Positions 16,136-25,315 of a DNA stretch of 64,000 nt are shown in pieces. A model generated the notes under the pieces. That model ran no database searches, had not been told where the DNA came from, and saw only the letters and a program-made list of their open reading frames with translations. The stretch is taken from positions 1 through 64,000 of the forward strand of contig NZ_NKTX01000001.1 of the NCBI RefSeq assembly GCF_003207815.1, in the 5' to 3' direction. Positions within the stretch are counted from its first letter, which is position 1; every line of letters starts with the position of its first letter. This DNA is from Komagataeibacter oboediens. Its GTDB lineage: Bacteria; Pseudomonadota; Alphaproteobacteria; Acetobacterales; Acetobacteraceae. The translations under genes were made by a program, and so were the position numbers.

Positions 16136-17470
16136 ATGAAGCCTTCCCCGTCCCCGTCGTCCCGCCCCACCGGCCGCCGCCCCAACGCAGGCCGCCCCGA
16201 CCGGCGCGGTGGCAAGGTCGCCCCGGATCCCACGCGCGACATCGCCTTCGATATCGTCGAAGGCGTGATCGTGCACCGCCGCATGCTTGATACGTCGCTG
16301 GGCCATTCGGCCGCCGCCCGCGCGGCCGAACCGCGCGACCGTGCCGCGGGCCACCGGCTGGCGGCCACCGTGCTGCGGCACATGGGCACCGCGAATGAGG
16401 TTCTGGCCCCGTTCCTGAAGCGTGAACCGCCCGAACCCGTTCGCGTGGTGCTGCTGATCGGGGTGGCGCAGCTCCTGTTCCTTGACACGCCGGCCCATGC
16501 CGCCGTGGCCACGTCCGTCGCCCTTGCGCGCAGGCGGGGGCTGGTGCCGTTCGCGGGGCTGGTCAACGCCGTGCTGCGTCGCGTTGCGGCTGGCGGGACG
16601 CAGGCGCTGGAGGGGCTGGACCAGGCGCGGCTGGATGTGCCGCCGTGGCTGTGGCAGTCGTGGGGGAAGCTGGCACGTCCCATCGCCCGCGCACTGGGTC
16701 ATGAACCGCCGCTGGACCTGAGCATCCGCCCCGGTGCCGAACCCCCGCCGGGCGGCGAGGTGATGCCCAATGGAAGCGTGCGCTTTGCCGCGGGGACGGT
16801 AAAGGTGGTGGACCTGCCCGGCTTTGCCGAAGGGACATTCTGGGTGCAGGACATGGCCGCAAGCCTGCCCGCGCGGCTGCTGGATGTGAAGGCGGGCGAA
16901 CGCGTGGCCGACCTGTGTGCGGCCCCCGGTGGCAAGACCGCCCAGCTTGCCTTTGCCGGGGCGGAGATATTCGCCATTGAACGCGAAGGCCGCCGGATCG
17001 AGCGGCTGCGCGCGAATCTGGCACGCCTGGGGCTGGATGCGGTGAAGGTCATCCATGCGGATGCGGCACAGTGGCGGCCTGATGCTCCGCTGGACGCGAT
17101 TCTGCTGGATGCGCCATGTTCGGCCACCGGCACCATCCGCCGACACCCCGACGCCATGTGGATCAAGCGCCCGCGTGACATCGCCACCATGACGGAAGGG
17201 CAGGACCGGCTGCTGGCCGCAAGTCGCGACATGCTGCGGCCGGGCGGGCGCGTGGTCTATGCCGTGTGTTCGCTGCAGCCCGAGGAAGGCGAGCAGCGTG
17301 CCCGCGCGGCCGAGGCGATGGGCCTGCTCCCCGATCCTTTCACGCCGGAGGAACTGGCCTTCCTGCCGCAGGCCCGCACGCCGGAGGGATGGCTGCGCAC
17401 CCATCCTGGCATGCTGGCGGATCATGGTGGCATGGATGGCTTCTTCGCCGCGCGTTTCCGTCGGGCCTGA
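16136..17470 (+). CDS. rsmB: 16S rRNA (cytosine-C5) methyltransferase, RsmB/NOL1 type
   Basis: A 444-residue protein. After a basic Pro-rich tail of about 30 residues, residues 35-170 form an NusB-like RNA-binding domain. The C-terminal half is a Rossmann methyltransferase with SAM motif VADLCAAPGGKTAQLAF, motif IV LLDAPCSATGTIRRHPDAMW and motif VI VVYAVCSLQPEEGE. The cysteines in the last two are the release and catalytic residues. It should methylate C967 of 16S rRNA. rpe follows 61 bp downstream on the same strand. Confidence 0.94.
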   Translation: MKPSPSPSSRPTGRRPNAGRPDRRGGKVAPDPTRDIAFDIVEGVIVHRRMLDTSLGHSAAARAAEPRDRAAGHRLAATVLRHMGTANEVLAPFLKREPPEPVRVVLLIGVAQLLFLDTPAHAAVATSVALARRRGLVPFAGLVNAVLRRVAAGGTQALEGLDQARLDVPPWLWQSWGKLARPIARALGHEPPLDLSIRPGAEPPPGGEVMPNGSVRFAAGTVKVVDLPGFAEGTFWVQDMAASLPARLLDVKAGERVADLCAAPGGKTAQLAFAGAEIFAIEREGRRIERLRANLARLGLDAVKVIHADAAQWRPDAPLDAILLDAPCSATGTIRRHPDAMWIKRPRDIATMTEGQDRLLAASRDMLRPGGRVVYAVCSLQPEEGEQRARAAEAMGLLPDPFTPEELAFLPQARTPEGWLRTHPGMLADHGGMDGFFAARFRRA

Positions 17471-17531
17471 CAGGGGCAGGGGGCATGAGGAAAGATTGGC
17501 GTTAGTCTTTGATTGCTGTTAAAAAACAGGC

Positions 17532-18209
17532 ATGGCTGCTCTCAAGACCCCCCTCATCGCGCCCAGCGTCCTGTCGGCTGATTTTTCCCGCATGGCGGAT
17601 GAAGTCGCCGCTGTCGAAAATGCTGGTGCGGACTGGCTGCATCTGGATGTCATGGATGGGCATTTCGTACCGAACCTGTCGATGGGGCCGCAACTGATCA
17701 AGGCGCTTCGCCCGAAGTCGAAGCTCCCGTTTGACGTGCACCTGATGATCGCGCCCGTCGATCCGTATATCGAAGCCTTTGCGAAGGCCGGGGCCGACCA
17801 TATCCACCTGCATGTGGAAGCCGGTCCCCATACCCACCGTTCGCTGCAGCACGTGCGCGACCATGGGGTGAAGCCCGGCATCGCCATCTGTCCCGCCACC
17901 CCGCCCGAAGCGGTGGGCGAAGTGCTGGATCTGGTGGACATGATCCTGGTCATGACGGTCAACCCCGGTTTTGGTGGCCAGAAATTCCTGACCAGCCAGC
18001 TGCGCAAGATCGAGACCCTGCGTCGCATGGCGGATGCGACGGGCCGTGACATCCGCATTGGCGTTGATGGCGGCATTACTGCGCAAACCGCGCCGCTGGC
18101 GGTTGCCGCGGGTGCTGATGTCCTGATTGCCGGGACATCCGTGTATGGGCAGGATGATTATGCCGCCGCCATCAGGAACCTACGGATCGGGACGCATACC
18201 CCGGCGTGA
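17532..18209 (+). CDS. rpe: Ribulose-phosphate 3-epimerase
   Basis: A 225-residue TIM barrel enzyme interconverting ribulose-5-phosphate and xylulose-5-phosphate in the pentose phosphate pathway, a major route in acetic acid bacteria. All signature blocks are present: APSVLSADFSRM, WLHLDVMDGHFVPNLSMGPQ, FDVHLMI, ILVMTVNPGFGGQKF and IGVDGGI. Metal-binding His and Asp residues lie in these blocks. It is followed 37 bp later by the heparinase-like gene and probably shares a transcript with it. Confidence 0.96.
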   Translation: MAALKTPLIAPSVLSADFSRMADEVAAVENAGADWLHLDVMDGHFVPNLSMGPQLIKALRPKSKLPFDVHLMIAPVDPYIEAFAKAGADHIHLHVEAGPHTHRSLQHVRDHGVKPGIAICPATPPEAVGEVLDLVDMILVMTVNPGFGGQKFLTSQLRKIETLRRMADATGRDIRIGVDGGITAQTAPLAVAAGADVLIAGTSVYGQDDYAAAIRNLRIGTHTPA

Positions 18210-18246
18210 GGGTATGCGTACCGCCATATCGGGGGGATAGGGCCCC

Positions 18247-19920
18247 ATGCCGCTGAAGCGTCTGGCGCGGGGTGCGCGCCTTTCATTCGCGCGGCTGCCG
18301 TTGCTGGGCGGGGGCAGGCGGCTGCCTGTCGCGCCTGTCCATAATGTGCGTGACCTGTGGCCGGGGGACCCGGCGGCGGGCGCGCAGCTTGCGCGTGGCA
18401 GCCTGACATGGGCGGGCTATACTCACCCCGTCGGGCCGGGGCAGTGGGATTCGCCCGAATTCGAACCCGGTTTCCGTGAGGGGCTGCTCAGCTTCCGCTG
18501 GCTGCGTGACCTGCGTGCGGTGGGCACGGACGCCGCGCGGCTGAAGGCGCGCGCGCTGGTTGATGACTGGCTGCACCATCCATCCCAGCACCCCATGGCG
18601 CTGGATTGCGGGGTGATTGGCGCCCGTGTCGCAGCGTGGCTGGGGCATTATGATTTCTTTGCCGCATCGGCCAGCGATTCCTTCCGCCAGCGCCTGATGG
18701 AGCGGATACTGGTGGAAGGGCGCACCATCGCTGCTCTCATGCCGCCTGAACAGCATGGCTGGCAGTCGCTTACAGCGCTCAAGGGGCTGCTGGCGGTAGC
18801 GGTGGCCATGCCTGAGTATACCGGTTTCCTGACCCGGTACCGCCGCTACATCGATAACGAGGTTGAAAGCCAGATCCTGCCTGATGGCTGGCATGTCGAA
18901 CGCAGCCCGGAGGTGCAGCTGCGTGCGCTGCGCGAACTGGCGGAAATGCGGGCCATGATGCAGGCGGTGCAGCATGCCCTGCCGCATTCGGTCGCCATCG
19001 CGCTGGACAAGATGAGCCCTGTGCTGCGGGCCATGCGACATGGGGACGGGGGGCTCGCGCTGTTCAATGGCAGCCATGAACGCAATGCGACGCTGATCGA
19101 GATGGTGCTGTCGCAGGCCACGCGCACCCGCGTTGTGGCCAATGCCATGCCCGATGGCGGTTTCATACGCATGCAGGCCGTGCGGTCGCTGCTGCTGGTG
19201 GATGTGGGGATTCCCGCCCCGCCCGAATATGACCGCAACGCGCATGCGGGGACGCTGTCATTCGAATTCTCCTGTGCGCGGCAGCGCCTGATCGTCAATT
19301 GCGGTGGCGGGGTCCTGCCCGCGTGGAAAGAGGCCCTGCGTCAGACTGCGGCCCATTCCGTCGTGGTGGTGGAGGACATGTCCTCGTCCGAATTCGGGGA
19401 AGATGGCACGGTGCGGCGCAGGCCAACCCATGTCAGTGTCGATCATGCCGTGGCCGAAGGCGCGCACTGGCTGAACCTGTCGCATGACGGCTACCACCCT
19501 TCGGCGGGGGTGACGTATTACCGCAGGCTGTACCTGGGCGGGGATGGCGAGATCCTGCGCGGGGAGGAAATGCTGGAAGGCGAGCGGGAACTGGCCTTCG
19601 TCCTGCGTCTGCACCTGCATCCGACGGTGACGGCGGTGGATGCGCAGGATGGTTCCATCCTGCTGGAAGCGGGGGAGCAGCACTGGCGGTTCCGGGCTGC
19701 GGGCGGTGAGGTCGCGATTGAGGAAAGCGTCTATTCCGGTGGCCAGGTGCCGCAGCCGACCCTGCAGCTGGTCGTGCGGGTCGATCCCGCAGCCCGGCAG
19801 AAGCAGGAAGACGGGGACACCCCGGATGCCCCGGCCATAGGTGGGGGTGCCCCGCTGGGCAAGGTTCGGCAGGTGGTGCGCTGGGCGCTGCGACGTGAGA
19901 AGCTGCTGCTTCTGGCATGA
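18247..19920 (+). CDS. Heparinase II/III-like protein
   Basis: A 557-residue protein with the two-domain layout of heparinase II/III proteins found beside glycosyltransferases in alphaproteobacteria. An N-terminal alpha/alpha toroid (WLHHPSQHPMALDCGVIGAR, LLAVAVAMPEYTGFLTRYR) is followed by a beta-rich C-terminal domain (THVSVDHAVAEGAHWLNLSHDGYHPSAG). The family includes polysaccharide lyases, but its members in such operons are uncharacterised. No clear signal peptide is visible. Its stop overlaps the next gene start (ATGA), so it is translationally coupled to the glycosyltransferase, suggesting a joint role in surface polysaccharide metabolism. Confidence 0.85.
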   Translation: MPLKRLARGARLSFARLPLLGGGRRLPVAPVHNVRDLWPGDPAAGAQLARGSLTWAGYTHPVGPGQWDSPEFEPGFREGLLSFRWLRDLRAVGTDAARLKARALVDDWLHHPSQHPMALDCGVIGARVAAWLGHYDFFAASASDSFRQRLMERILVEGRTIAALMPPEQHGWQSLTALKGLLAVAVAMPEYTGFLTRYRRYIDNEVESQILPDGWHVERSPEVQLRALRELAEMRAMMQAVQHALPHSVAIALDKMSPVLRAMRHGDGGLALFNGSHERNATLIEMVLSQATRTRVVANAMPDGGFIRMQAVRSLLLVDVGIPAPPEYDRNAHAGTLSFEFSCARQRLIVNCGGGVLPAWKEALRQTAAHSVVVVEDMSSSEFGEDGTVRRRPTHVSVDHAVAEGAHWLNLSHDGYHPSAGVTYYRRLYLGGDGEILRGEEMLEGERELAFVLRLHLHPTVTAVDAQDGSILLEAGEQHWRFRAAGGEVAIEESVYSGGQVPQPTLQLVVRVDPAARQKQEDGDTPDAPAIGGGAPLGKVRQVVRWALRREKLLLLA

Positions 19921-21047
19921 AGATCCTTGAAGTCACGAATGTCGATTTTTCGTTACGCCAGTTCCTGTTTCCCCTCATGCTGGCGCTTCGGGATGAAGGG
20001 CATGATGTGGTGGGAGCCTGTGCCGATGGTCCCCTGCTGAAGGAGGTGCGCGTGCGTGGGCTGCGGGTCGAGACCGTGCCCATGTCGCGCACCCTGTCCC
20101 CCCTTGCGCAATGGCGGGCATGGCGGGCGCTCGTGCGCCTGATCCGCGCGGAAAAGCCCGATATGGTCCATGCACACATGCCCATAAGCGGCCTGCTGGC
20201 GCGTTTCGCGGCATGGCAGTGCGGGGTGCCCTGCATTGCCTATACCTGCCATGGGTTCCTGTTCAACCAGCCGGGATCACGGCTGCGGCGTGCCGTAGCC
20301 CTTGTGCTGGAATGGCTGGCGGGACAGGTGACCGGCATCTACCTGACGGTCTCGCAAAAAGAGGCACATGACGCCCGCAGGCTGCGGATCAATCCCCGCG
20401 CCACGGCCATCGGCAACGGACGTGATCCGGCTATTTTCCACCCCATGCCCGAACAGCGTGCGGCGCTGCGCGCGCGGATGGGGGTGGGCGCGGGACAGGT
20501 TGTCATCCTTGCCGTCTCCCGCCTGGTGCGGGGCAAGGGCTATCCTGAACTGCTGGCGGCCATGCGCAGCCTGCCTGACAATGCGGTGTTATGGGTGGTG
20601 GGTGAACGTCTGCCCAGTGACCGGGGCGTGGATCTTGGCGCGTGTTTTGCCGCGGCACAGGCAGCCCTTGGCACGCGCATGGTCATGTTTGGATATCGTG
20701 CGGATGTCGCGCCGATCATGGCGGCTGCGGACATTTTTGCCCTGCCCAGCCATTTCGAGGGCCTGCCGATGAGCGTGATCGAGGCCATGCTGTGCGGCCT
20801 GCCCGTGGTGGCAAGTGATATTTCCGGCCCGTGCGAACAGGTGGTGGAGGGGGAGACCGGCCTGCTGGTGCCGCCGGGCGATGTCGCACGGCTGGCTACG
20901 GCGCTGGACCGGCTGGTGCGTGATGGTGTGCTGCGCCAGCGCATGGGGGAGGTGGGACGGATGCGCGCGCTGGTCCATTACACGCAGGCCGACATCATGG
21001 CGCGGACGGTTGCCCTGCTGACGGCAGGATGTCCTGCTGCCGCATAA
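19917..21047 (+). CDS. GT4-family glycosyltransferase
   Basis: A 376-residue GT-B enzyme. The N-terminal domain (DFSLRQFLFPLMLALRDEGHDV) is of the GT4 acceptor type. The C-terminal donor-binding domain has VSRLVRGKGYPELLAAM and the EX7E motif in FEGLPMSVIEAMLCGLPVVA. It most likely transfers a sugar from a nucleotide sugar to a lipid-linked or polysaccharide acceptor at the inner membrane. Coupling by ATGA overlap with the heparinase-like gene supports one pathway. Donor and acceptor cannot be told. Repeat copy C follows. Confidence 0.9.
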   Translation: MKILEVTNVDFSLRQFLFPLMLALRDEGHDVVGACADGPLLKEVRVRGLRVETVPMSRTLSPLAQWRAWRALVRLIRAEKPDMVHAHMPISGLLARFAAWQCGVPCIAYTCHGFLFNQPGSRLRRAVALVLEWLAGQVTGIYLTVSQKEAHDARRLRINPRATAIGNGRDPAIFHPMPEQRAALRARMGVGAGQVVILAVSRLVRGKGYPELLAAMRSLPDNAVLWVVGERLPSDRGVDLGACFAAAQAALGTRMVMFGYRADVAPIMAAADIFALPSHFEGLPMSVIEAMLCGLPVVASDISGPCEQVVEGETGLLVPPGDVARLATALDRLVRDGVLRQRMGEVGRMRALVHYTQADIMARTVALLTAGCPAAA

Positions 21048-21110
21048 GCAGGGGGCAGGAAGGTGGGTTCACAAAGACCGCCTGCGTCACGCCGCGTCAG
21101 TCATGAAGGC

Positions 21111-21185
21111 ATTTCTGGTCAGGCTTTTTCAGGAAACTTCAGGAGATGCCACCTTTTTGGAAAAAGGCGGCACCCAGAATTTTAT
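21111..21185. repeat. Dispersed palindromic repeat, copy C
   Basis: Lies between the convergent glycosyltransferase and the secreted hypothetical gene. It reads TTTCTGGTCAGGCTTTTTCA, AACTTCAGGAG, then a near-perfect hairpin GCCACCTTTTT(gg)AAAAAGGCGGC and CACCCAGAATTTTA. Orientation is the same as copies B and E. Placed between convergent stops, it is well placed to serve as a terminator for both genes. Confidence 0.75.
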
Positions 21186-21201
21186 TTTTATCAACAGGGG
21201 G

Positions 21202-21747
21202 TTAACGCCCCATTTCCTGCTGCTGGCTGTCGCTACCGTTCATGATCTGGATCAGTGCCTGTGTCTGCGCCGTATGTGACTTGAGCAGGCTGACATTGTC
21301 CGGGTTCAGCGGCGGCATGGACTTGCTGTCCTGCGGGGGGTGCTGCATGACGGCGGCGGTCATGCCAAAGGTGGTGATGCCCATGACGAATTCACGTGCC
21401 GTCATGTGACCCTGCTGCAGGATCGGCGCAAGCTGGGGCATGGCTTCGGTGCGCTTGATCGTATCTTCCAGCGACAGGTTCGGCGTTTCGGGGGGGGTGA
21501 TGCGCGAGTTGCGGATCTGTTCCATCACCGGCGTCATGCGCGTGAAGAAATCCTTGGGCAGCCTGTACTGCGCCACGGTTTCCATATCGTGCCTGATCGC
21601 GGCCTGCTGGGCGGCACTTGGGGCCTGCTGGGTCATCTGCTGTGTGGACTGCTGGGCCATGGCGGATGGCATGACGGCGGGCAGGCGGGTCAGGGCAAGG
21701 GCGCAGGTGGTGGCCAAAAGCGCCTTGCGCACGAAGGAAGAAGTCAT
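21202..21747 (-). CDS. Secreted hypothetical protein
   Basis: A 181-residue protein from ATG 21747 with a typical signal peptide (MTSSFVRKALLATTCALA, cleavage near SAMAQQ). The mature part starts with a Gln-rich tract and continues with helical sequence (YRLPKDFFTRMTPVMEQIRN, GHMTAREFVMGITTFGMTAA). I do not recognise a named domain. The ATG overlaps the M29 aminopeptidase stop as ATGA, so it is translationally coupled to that gene. Similar small periplasmic proteins occur in Acetobacteraceae, but no function can be assigned. Confidence 0.75.
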   Translation of the reverse strand: MTSSFVRKALLATTCALALTRLPAVMPSAMAQQSTQQMTQQAPSAAQQAAIRHDMETVAQYRLPKDFFTRMTPVMEQIRNSRITPPETPNLSLEDTIKRTEAMPQLAPILQQGHMTAREFVMGITTFGMTAAVMQHPPQDSKSMPPLNPDNVSLLKSHTAQTQALIQIMNGSDSQQQEMGR

Positions 21748-22991
21748 GGCTGGTTGCTCCATTCGCCCTGTCTCATCAGGGGTTCGCGGGTACCATCATG
21801 GTTGATGGCGTCCACGTCGATTTTGCTGGACCCGATCATCCAGTCAATATGGATAAAGCTGGTATTGGCCCCCTGCTGCGCCAGATGGGCTTCGGTCAGG
21901 CTGTCGGTATCCAGCATGCATTTGGCATAGGACTGGCCCAGCGCGATGTGGCTGGCGGCGTTTTCGTCAAACAGCGTGTTACGGAACAGGATGCCGCTTT
22001 GTGAAATGGGGGAGGACGCGGGCACCAGCGCCACTTCACCCAGCCTGCGTGCGCCATCATCGGTATCGAGTATGCGTTCCAGCACGTCCTGCCCGGTGCG
22101 GGCATGGGCTTCGACAATGCGGCCGTCTTCAAAACGCACGGCGATATCGTCAATCAGCGTGCCCTGATGGAACAGCGGCTTGGTCGCGCGTACCGTTCCG
22201 CTGACCTTGCGGGCATGCGGGGTGGTGAACACTTCCTCGGTCGGGATGTTGGGGTTGCAGGTGATCCCGTTGCCCGCGGGTTCCGCGCCCCCGGCCCATG
22301 CATGGCGATCGGCCAGCCCCACGGTCAGGTCGGTGTCCGGCCCGGTGAAATACAGGGCCGCGAAACGGCGTTCGTTCAGCCATGTCGCACGTTTGTGCAG
22401 GTGGGCGTTATGGGCTTTCCATTCGGCCACCGGGTCGTCCACCATCACGCGTGATGCCTGGAAAATGGCGTCCCACAACCGGCTGACCGCCGCATCCGCC
22501 GACAGGTCGGGAAACACCTGGGCCGCCCATGCGGGGGTGGCGAAGGCCACGATGTTCCAGTTGATGGCGAAGCGGGTGATCAGTTCCATGGCCGGACGCC
22601 CCGCGCGCGATGCCGCACGCCCCACGCGGGAGACGCGTTCGGCATTTTCATTGGCCAGCAGCACCGGGTTCCCACCCGTGATCGCCATGCGCGCCGCCCC
22701 CTTGCGGTAGGCGTTGGCCATGCCGTCCTGCAGCCAGTCGGCGGCAGTGTCCAGCGTATCATCGGCGGCATGGCGGAAGCGGGCCAGTGTCGCCACGTCA
22801 TCGGCATAGAACGGCGTCACCAGTGACGCCCCGGCCCGGTAGGCGTGTTCCGTGATGCGGCGGACCAGCGGCACGGCATCCAGTGGTGCCGTGATCAGAA
22901 GCTGCTGCCCGTGTGCGACATTCACGCCAACGCGGACGGCGACCTCAGCCAGACGGTCCAGAAGATGTTCATGCTGGGGTGAAAGAACCAT
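21744..22991 (-). CDS. M29-family metalloaminopeptidase
   Basis: A 415-residue protein of the AmpS/AmpT thermophilic aminopeptidase family (M29). Family blocks are NIPTEEVFTTPHARKVSGTV with metal-ligand Glu, ASHIALGQSYAKC, and HIDWMIGSSKIDVDAI near the C-terminus. It should remove N-terminal residues from peptides using two metal ions in the cytoplasm; no signal peptide is seen. It ends in an ATGA overlap with the small secreted protein. It is divergent from the Rieske gene with a 118-bp gap. Confidence 0.92.
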   Translation of the reverse strand: MVLSPQHEHLLDRLAEVAVRVGVNVAHGQQLLITAPLDAVPLVRRITEHAYRAGASLVTPFYADDVATLARFRHAADDTLDTAADWLQDGMANAYRKGAARMAITGGNPVLLANENAERVSRVGRAASRAGRPAMELITRFAINWNIVAFATPAWAAQVFPDLSADAAVSRLWDAIFQASRVMVDDPVAEWKAHNAHLHKRATWLNERRFAALYFTGPDTDLTVGLADRHAWAGGAEPAGNGITCNPNIPTEEVFTTPHARKVSGTVRATKPLFHQGTLIDDIAVRFEDGRIVEAHARTGQDVLERILDTDDGARRLGEVALVPASSPISQSGILFRNTLFDENAASHIALGQSYAKCMLDTDSLTEAHLAQQGANTSFIHIDWMIGSSKIDVDAINHDGTREPLMRQGEWSNQP

Positions 22992-23109
22992 GCGTCATCA
23001 TATCCTGTTAATGTTGGCCGGTGCGCCGCATGCCTGCGACAGGGCGCATGCACGATAGACGACGCACCCCATTCACGTAAGATGGTAACTGCGCAGCAGG
23101 GGGGAAGGC

Positions 23110-23457
23110 ATGGAGTCAATGAAACAGGCGTTACCGGGTTCCCGTCCCCTGTGCACGTTATCCGCCGCGCGTGAGGCGCCCCAGCGGGTCATGTGCGATG
23201 GCCGGGCGCTGGTGGTGTGGATGGTGGATGACGTGCTTCCCGCCGTGATCGATGACCGCTGCCCCCATGGCAATGCCCGCCTGTCCGCCGGTTACGTGCT
23301 GTATGGCCGCATTGTCTGTCCGCTACATATGTGGACCTTCGGTCCCGACGGGCGCGCGCAGGCCCCCGGTGGCCGGGTGGAGGCCGCAGGCCCGATGCCA
23401 CGTTCGTATGAATGCTGGATCAGCGGGGATCAGGTCTGGGCGCGGATTGCGGCGTAG
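23110..23457 (+). CDS. Rieske [2Fe-2S] domain protein
   Basis: A 115-residue stand-alone Rieske ferredoxin. The cluster ligands appear as CPHGNARLSAG (C-x-H) and CPLHMWTF (C-x-x-H), followed by the usual Gly/Pro turn (FGPDGRAQAPGG). Such small proteins pass electrons to oxygenases or similar enzymes, but no oxygenase lies next to it. An alternative start is the ATG at 23119 (MKQALPG). The 3' end overlaps the convergent DUF4186 gene by 38 bp. Confidence 0.88.
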   Translation: MESMKQALPGSRPLCTLSAAREAPQRVMCDGRALVVWMVDDVLPAVIDDRCPHGNARLSAGYVLYGRIVCPLHMWTFGPDGRAQAPGGRVEAAGPMPRSYECWISGDQVWARIAA

Positions 23458-23938
23458 CGGTCGCATCGCGCCGTATCCATTCCTGTATGACCGACAGGAT
23501 ATAGGCCTGCTGTGTTGCATCGAGTGGCTGGCCTGCAGGCATGGCGTGCCATTTGGCAACGCAGCCACGACAGCAGGTGCCCGTGGCATGCTGGGCGATG
23601 AAAACCGGGTGTCCCCGCCACGGGGTCTGCCGTCCGTCCTTTTCCGGGTGGGCGGGGGCGAGTCGGGTGGCGATGAAATCCGCCGCATGCGTCATGACTT
23701 CTGGCAGGCCCCGCGTGGCCAGGTACTCCCGTTCCTTTGCCCCAAGGTGGAAGCGCGCGCGGAAACGTGAATAGGCCAGCCGTTCCCACAGTTCCGGCGG
23801 CACGGCAGGCAGCGGTGGCAGGCTGGCGGGCGCGGCGCGTGGGGATTCGGATGCGGGGGTGGAGGCAGGCGCTGCTGGCGCGAACAGGTCGGGCTGCTGT
23901 GCCTGCGCCCTGTCACGGCCTGCCTGCCTGCGTGTCAT
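23420..23938 (-). CDS. DUF4186 family protein
   Basis: A 172-residue protein. The first 45 residues are a variable Ala/Pro/Gln-rich tail. The DUF4186 core follows: LAYSRFRARFHLGAKEREYL, THAADFIATRLAPAHPEKDG, then RGHPVFIAQHATGTCCRGC and VAKWHAMPAGQPLD. The paired cysteines and histidines in QHATGTCCRGCVAKWH suggest metal binding. Function is unknown for the family. It follows tyrS by only 11 bp and overlaps the Rieske gene tail-to-tail by 38 bp. Both frames keep clear family motifs, so both are real. Confidence 0.9.
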   Translation of the reverse strand: MTRRQAGRDRAQAQQPDLFAPAAPASTPASESPRAAPASLPPLPAVPPELWERLAYSRFRARFHLGAKEREYLATRGLPEVMTHAADFIATRLAPAHPEKDGRQTPWRGHPVFIAQHATGTCCRGCVAKWHAMPAGQPLDATQQAYILSVIQEWIRRDATATPQSAPRPDPR

Positions 23939-23949
23939 GGCCGTATCCT

Positions 23950-25197
23950 TCAGGCCGGCTGGACCAGGATATGGCGCTTGCGGCCCGATGACAGCTTGAG
24001 CGCGCCGTCAATCAGGTCCCTGTCGGATACGACCTGCGCCTCGTCCCGGATCACCACGTCATTCACCCGTGCGCCGCCGCCACGGATCAGGCGACGGGCC
24101 TCCCCGTTGCTTGCGGCAAGGCCGGCTTCCACAAACACGCGGAAGGCGGGCATGCCTTCGGCCAGCAGGGCGGCGGGCAGGGACACGGTGGGCAGGGCGG
24201 CGGCGGTGACGGCCCCTTCCTCGAACGTGCGGCGTGCGGCCTCGGCGGCTTCCTCGGCGGCGGCGCGGCCGTGGCACAGGGCCGTGGCCTCGGTGGCGAG
24301 GACCTTCTTCGCTTCATTGATTTCCGCGCCGCCAAGGGCCGCAAGACGGTCGCATTCCGCAATGGGCAGCTCGGTAAACAGCTTGAGGAAGCGGCCAACA
24401 TCCGCATCCTCCACATTGCGCCAGAACTGCCAGTATTCGAAAACCGGCAGCCGCTGCGCCGAAAGCCAGACGGCGCCCTGCGCCGTCTTGCCCATCTTCG
24501 CGCCGGAACTTGTGGTCAGCAATGGCGTTGTCAGGCCGAAGACCTGGGCGCCGTTCATCCTGCGGACAAGATCAATGCCCGAGACGATGTTGCCCCACTG
24601 GTCCGATCCCCCCATCTGCAGGGTCACGCCATGACGGCTGTTCAGTTCCCGGAAATCATAGGACTGGAGAATGGAGTAATTGAACTCCAGGAACGTCAGG
24701 CCCTGCTCACGTTCCAGCCGCGACCGCACCGAGTCGAAGGACAGCATGCGGTTGACGGAAAAATGGATGCCCACATCGCGCAGCAGGTCGATGTAGGACA
24801 GACGGTCCAGCCAGTCGGCATTGTTGGTCAGCAGCGGGTCGGCCGGCCCGGTGCCCAGCGGCAGGAACTGCCGCAGGCAGCCCTCCACCCCGCGCATGTT
24901 GGTGGCGATGGTTTCCGCCGTCATGAGCTTGCGCGCTTCCTCCCGGAAGGACGGATCGCCAATTTTCGCGGTGCCGCCACCCACCAGCGCCACGGCGCGG
25001 TGGCCATGGCGGTGCAGCAGGCGCAGCATCATGATCTGGATCAGGCTGCCCACGTGCAGGCTGTCCGCCGTGGGATCGAAACCGATATAGCCCCCCACCG
25101 GACCGGCCTGCATGGCCGCGTCAAGCGCGTCCATGTCGGTGCACTGGAAAATGAAGCCGCGTGCTTCGGCTTCCCGGAGGAATTCACTCTTGGGCAT
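23950..25197 (-). CDS. tyrS: Tyrosyl-tRNA synthetase
   Basis: A 415-residue class Ic synthetase from ATG 25197 ([15 protein letters not shown]); the frame stays open to an ATG at 25269, but the added residues do not resemble the family. The HIGH-type signature is [12 protein letters not shown], with tyrosine-site residues in [11 protein letters not shown] and [11 protein letters not shown]. The KMSKS-type loop reads [12 protein letters not shown]. The C-terminal S4 RNA-binding domain ([22 protein letters not shown]) is complete. It lies between the alpha/beta hydrolase and DUF4186 on one strand. Confidence 0.96.
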   Translation of the reverse strand: MPKSEFLREAEARGFIFQCTDMDALDAAMQAGPVGGYIGFDPTADSLHVGSLIQIMMLRLLHRHGHRAVALVGGGTAKIGDPSFREEARKLMTAETIATNMRGVEGCLRQFLPLGTGPADPLLTNNADWLDRLSYIDLLRDVGIHFSVNRMLSFDSVRSRLEREQGLTFLEFNYSILQSYDFRELNSRHGVTLQMGGSDQWGNIVSGIDLVRRMNGAQVFGLTTPLLTTSSGAKMGKTAQGAVWLSAQRLPVFEYWQFWRNVEDADVGRFLKLFTELPIAECDRLAALGGAEINEAKKVLATEATALCHGRAAAEEAAEAARRTFEEGAVTAAALPTVSLPAALLAEGMPAFRVFVEAGLAASNGEARRLIRGGGARVNDVVIRDEAQVVSDRDLIDGALKLSSGRKRHILVQPA

Positions 25198-25315
25198 GAT
25201 CTGTTCCGCGCTGTGATAGGCATCGCTGGCCGGGCCGCCCCGGCGCGGACCAGCCTCTAGCATGTTCACGGCCCATCATGGAACAGCCGGGCCCGACCGG
25301 GGTGGGTTGGGGGGA

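Noticed and set aside
16121-17425. 434-codon frame on the minus strand opposite rsmB
   Set aside because: rsmB carries all methyltransferase motifs on the plus strand. The opposite frame is a composition artefact.
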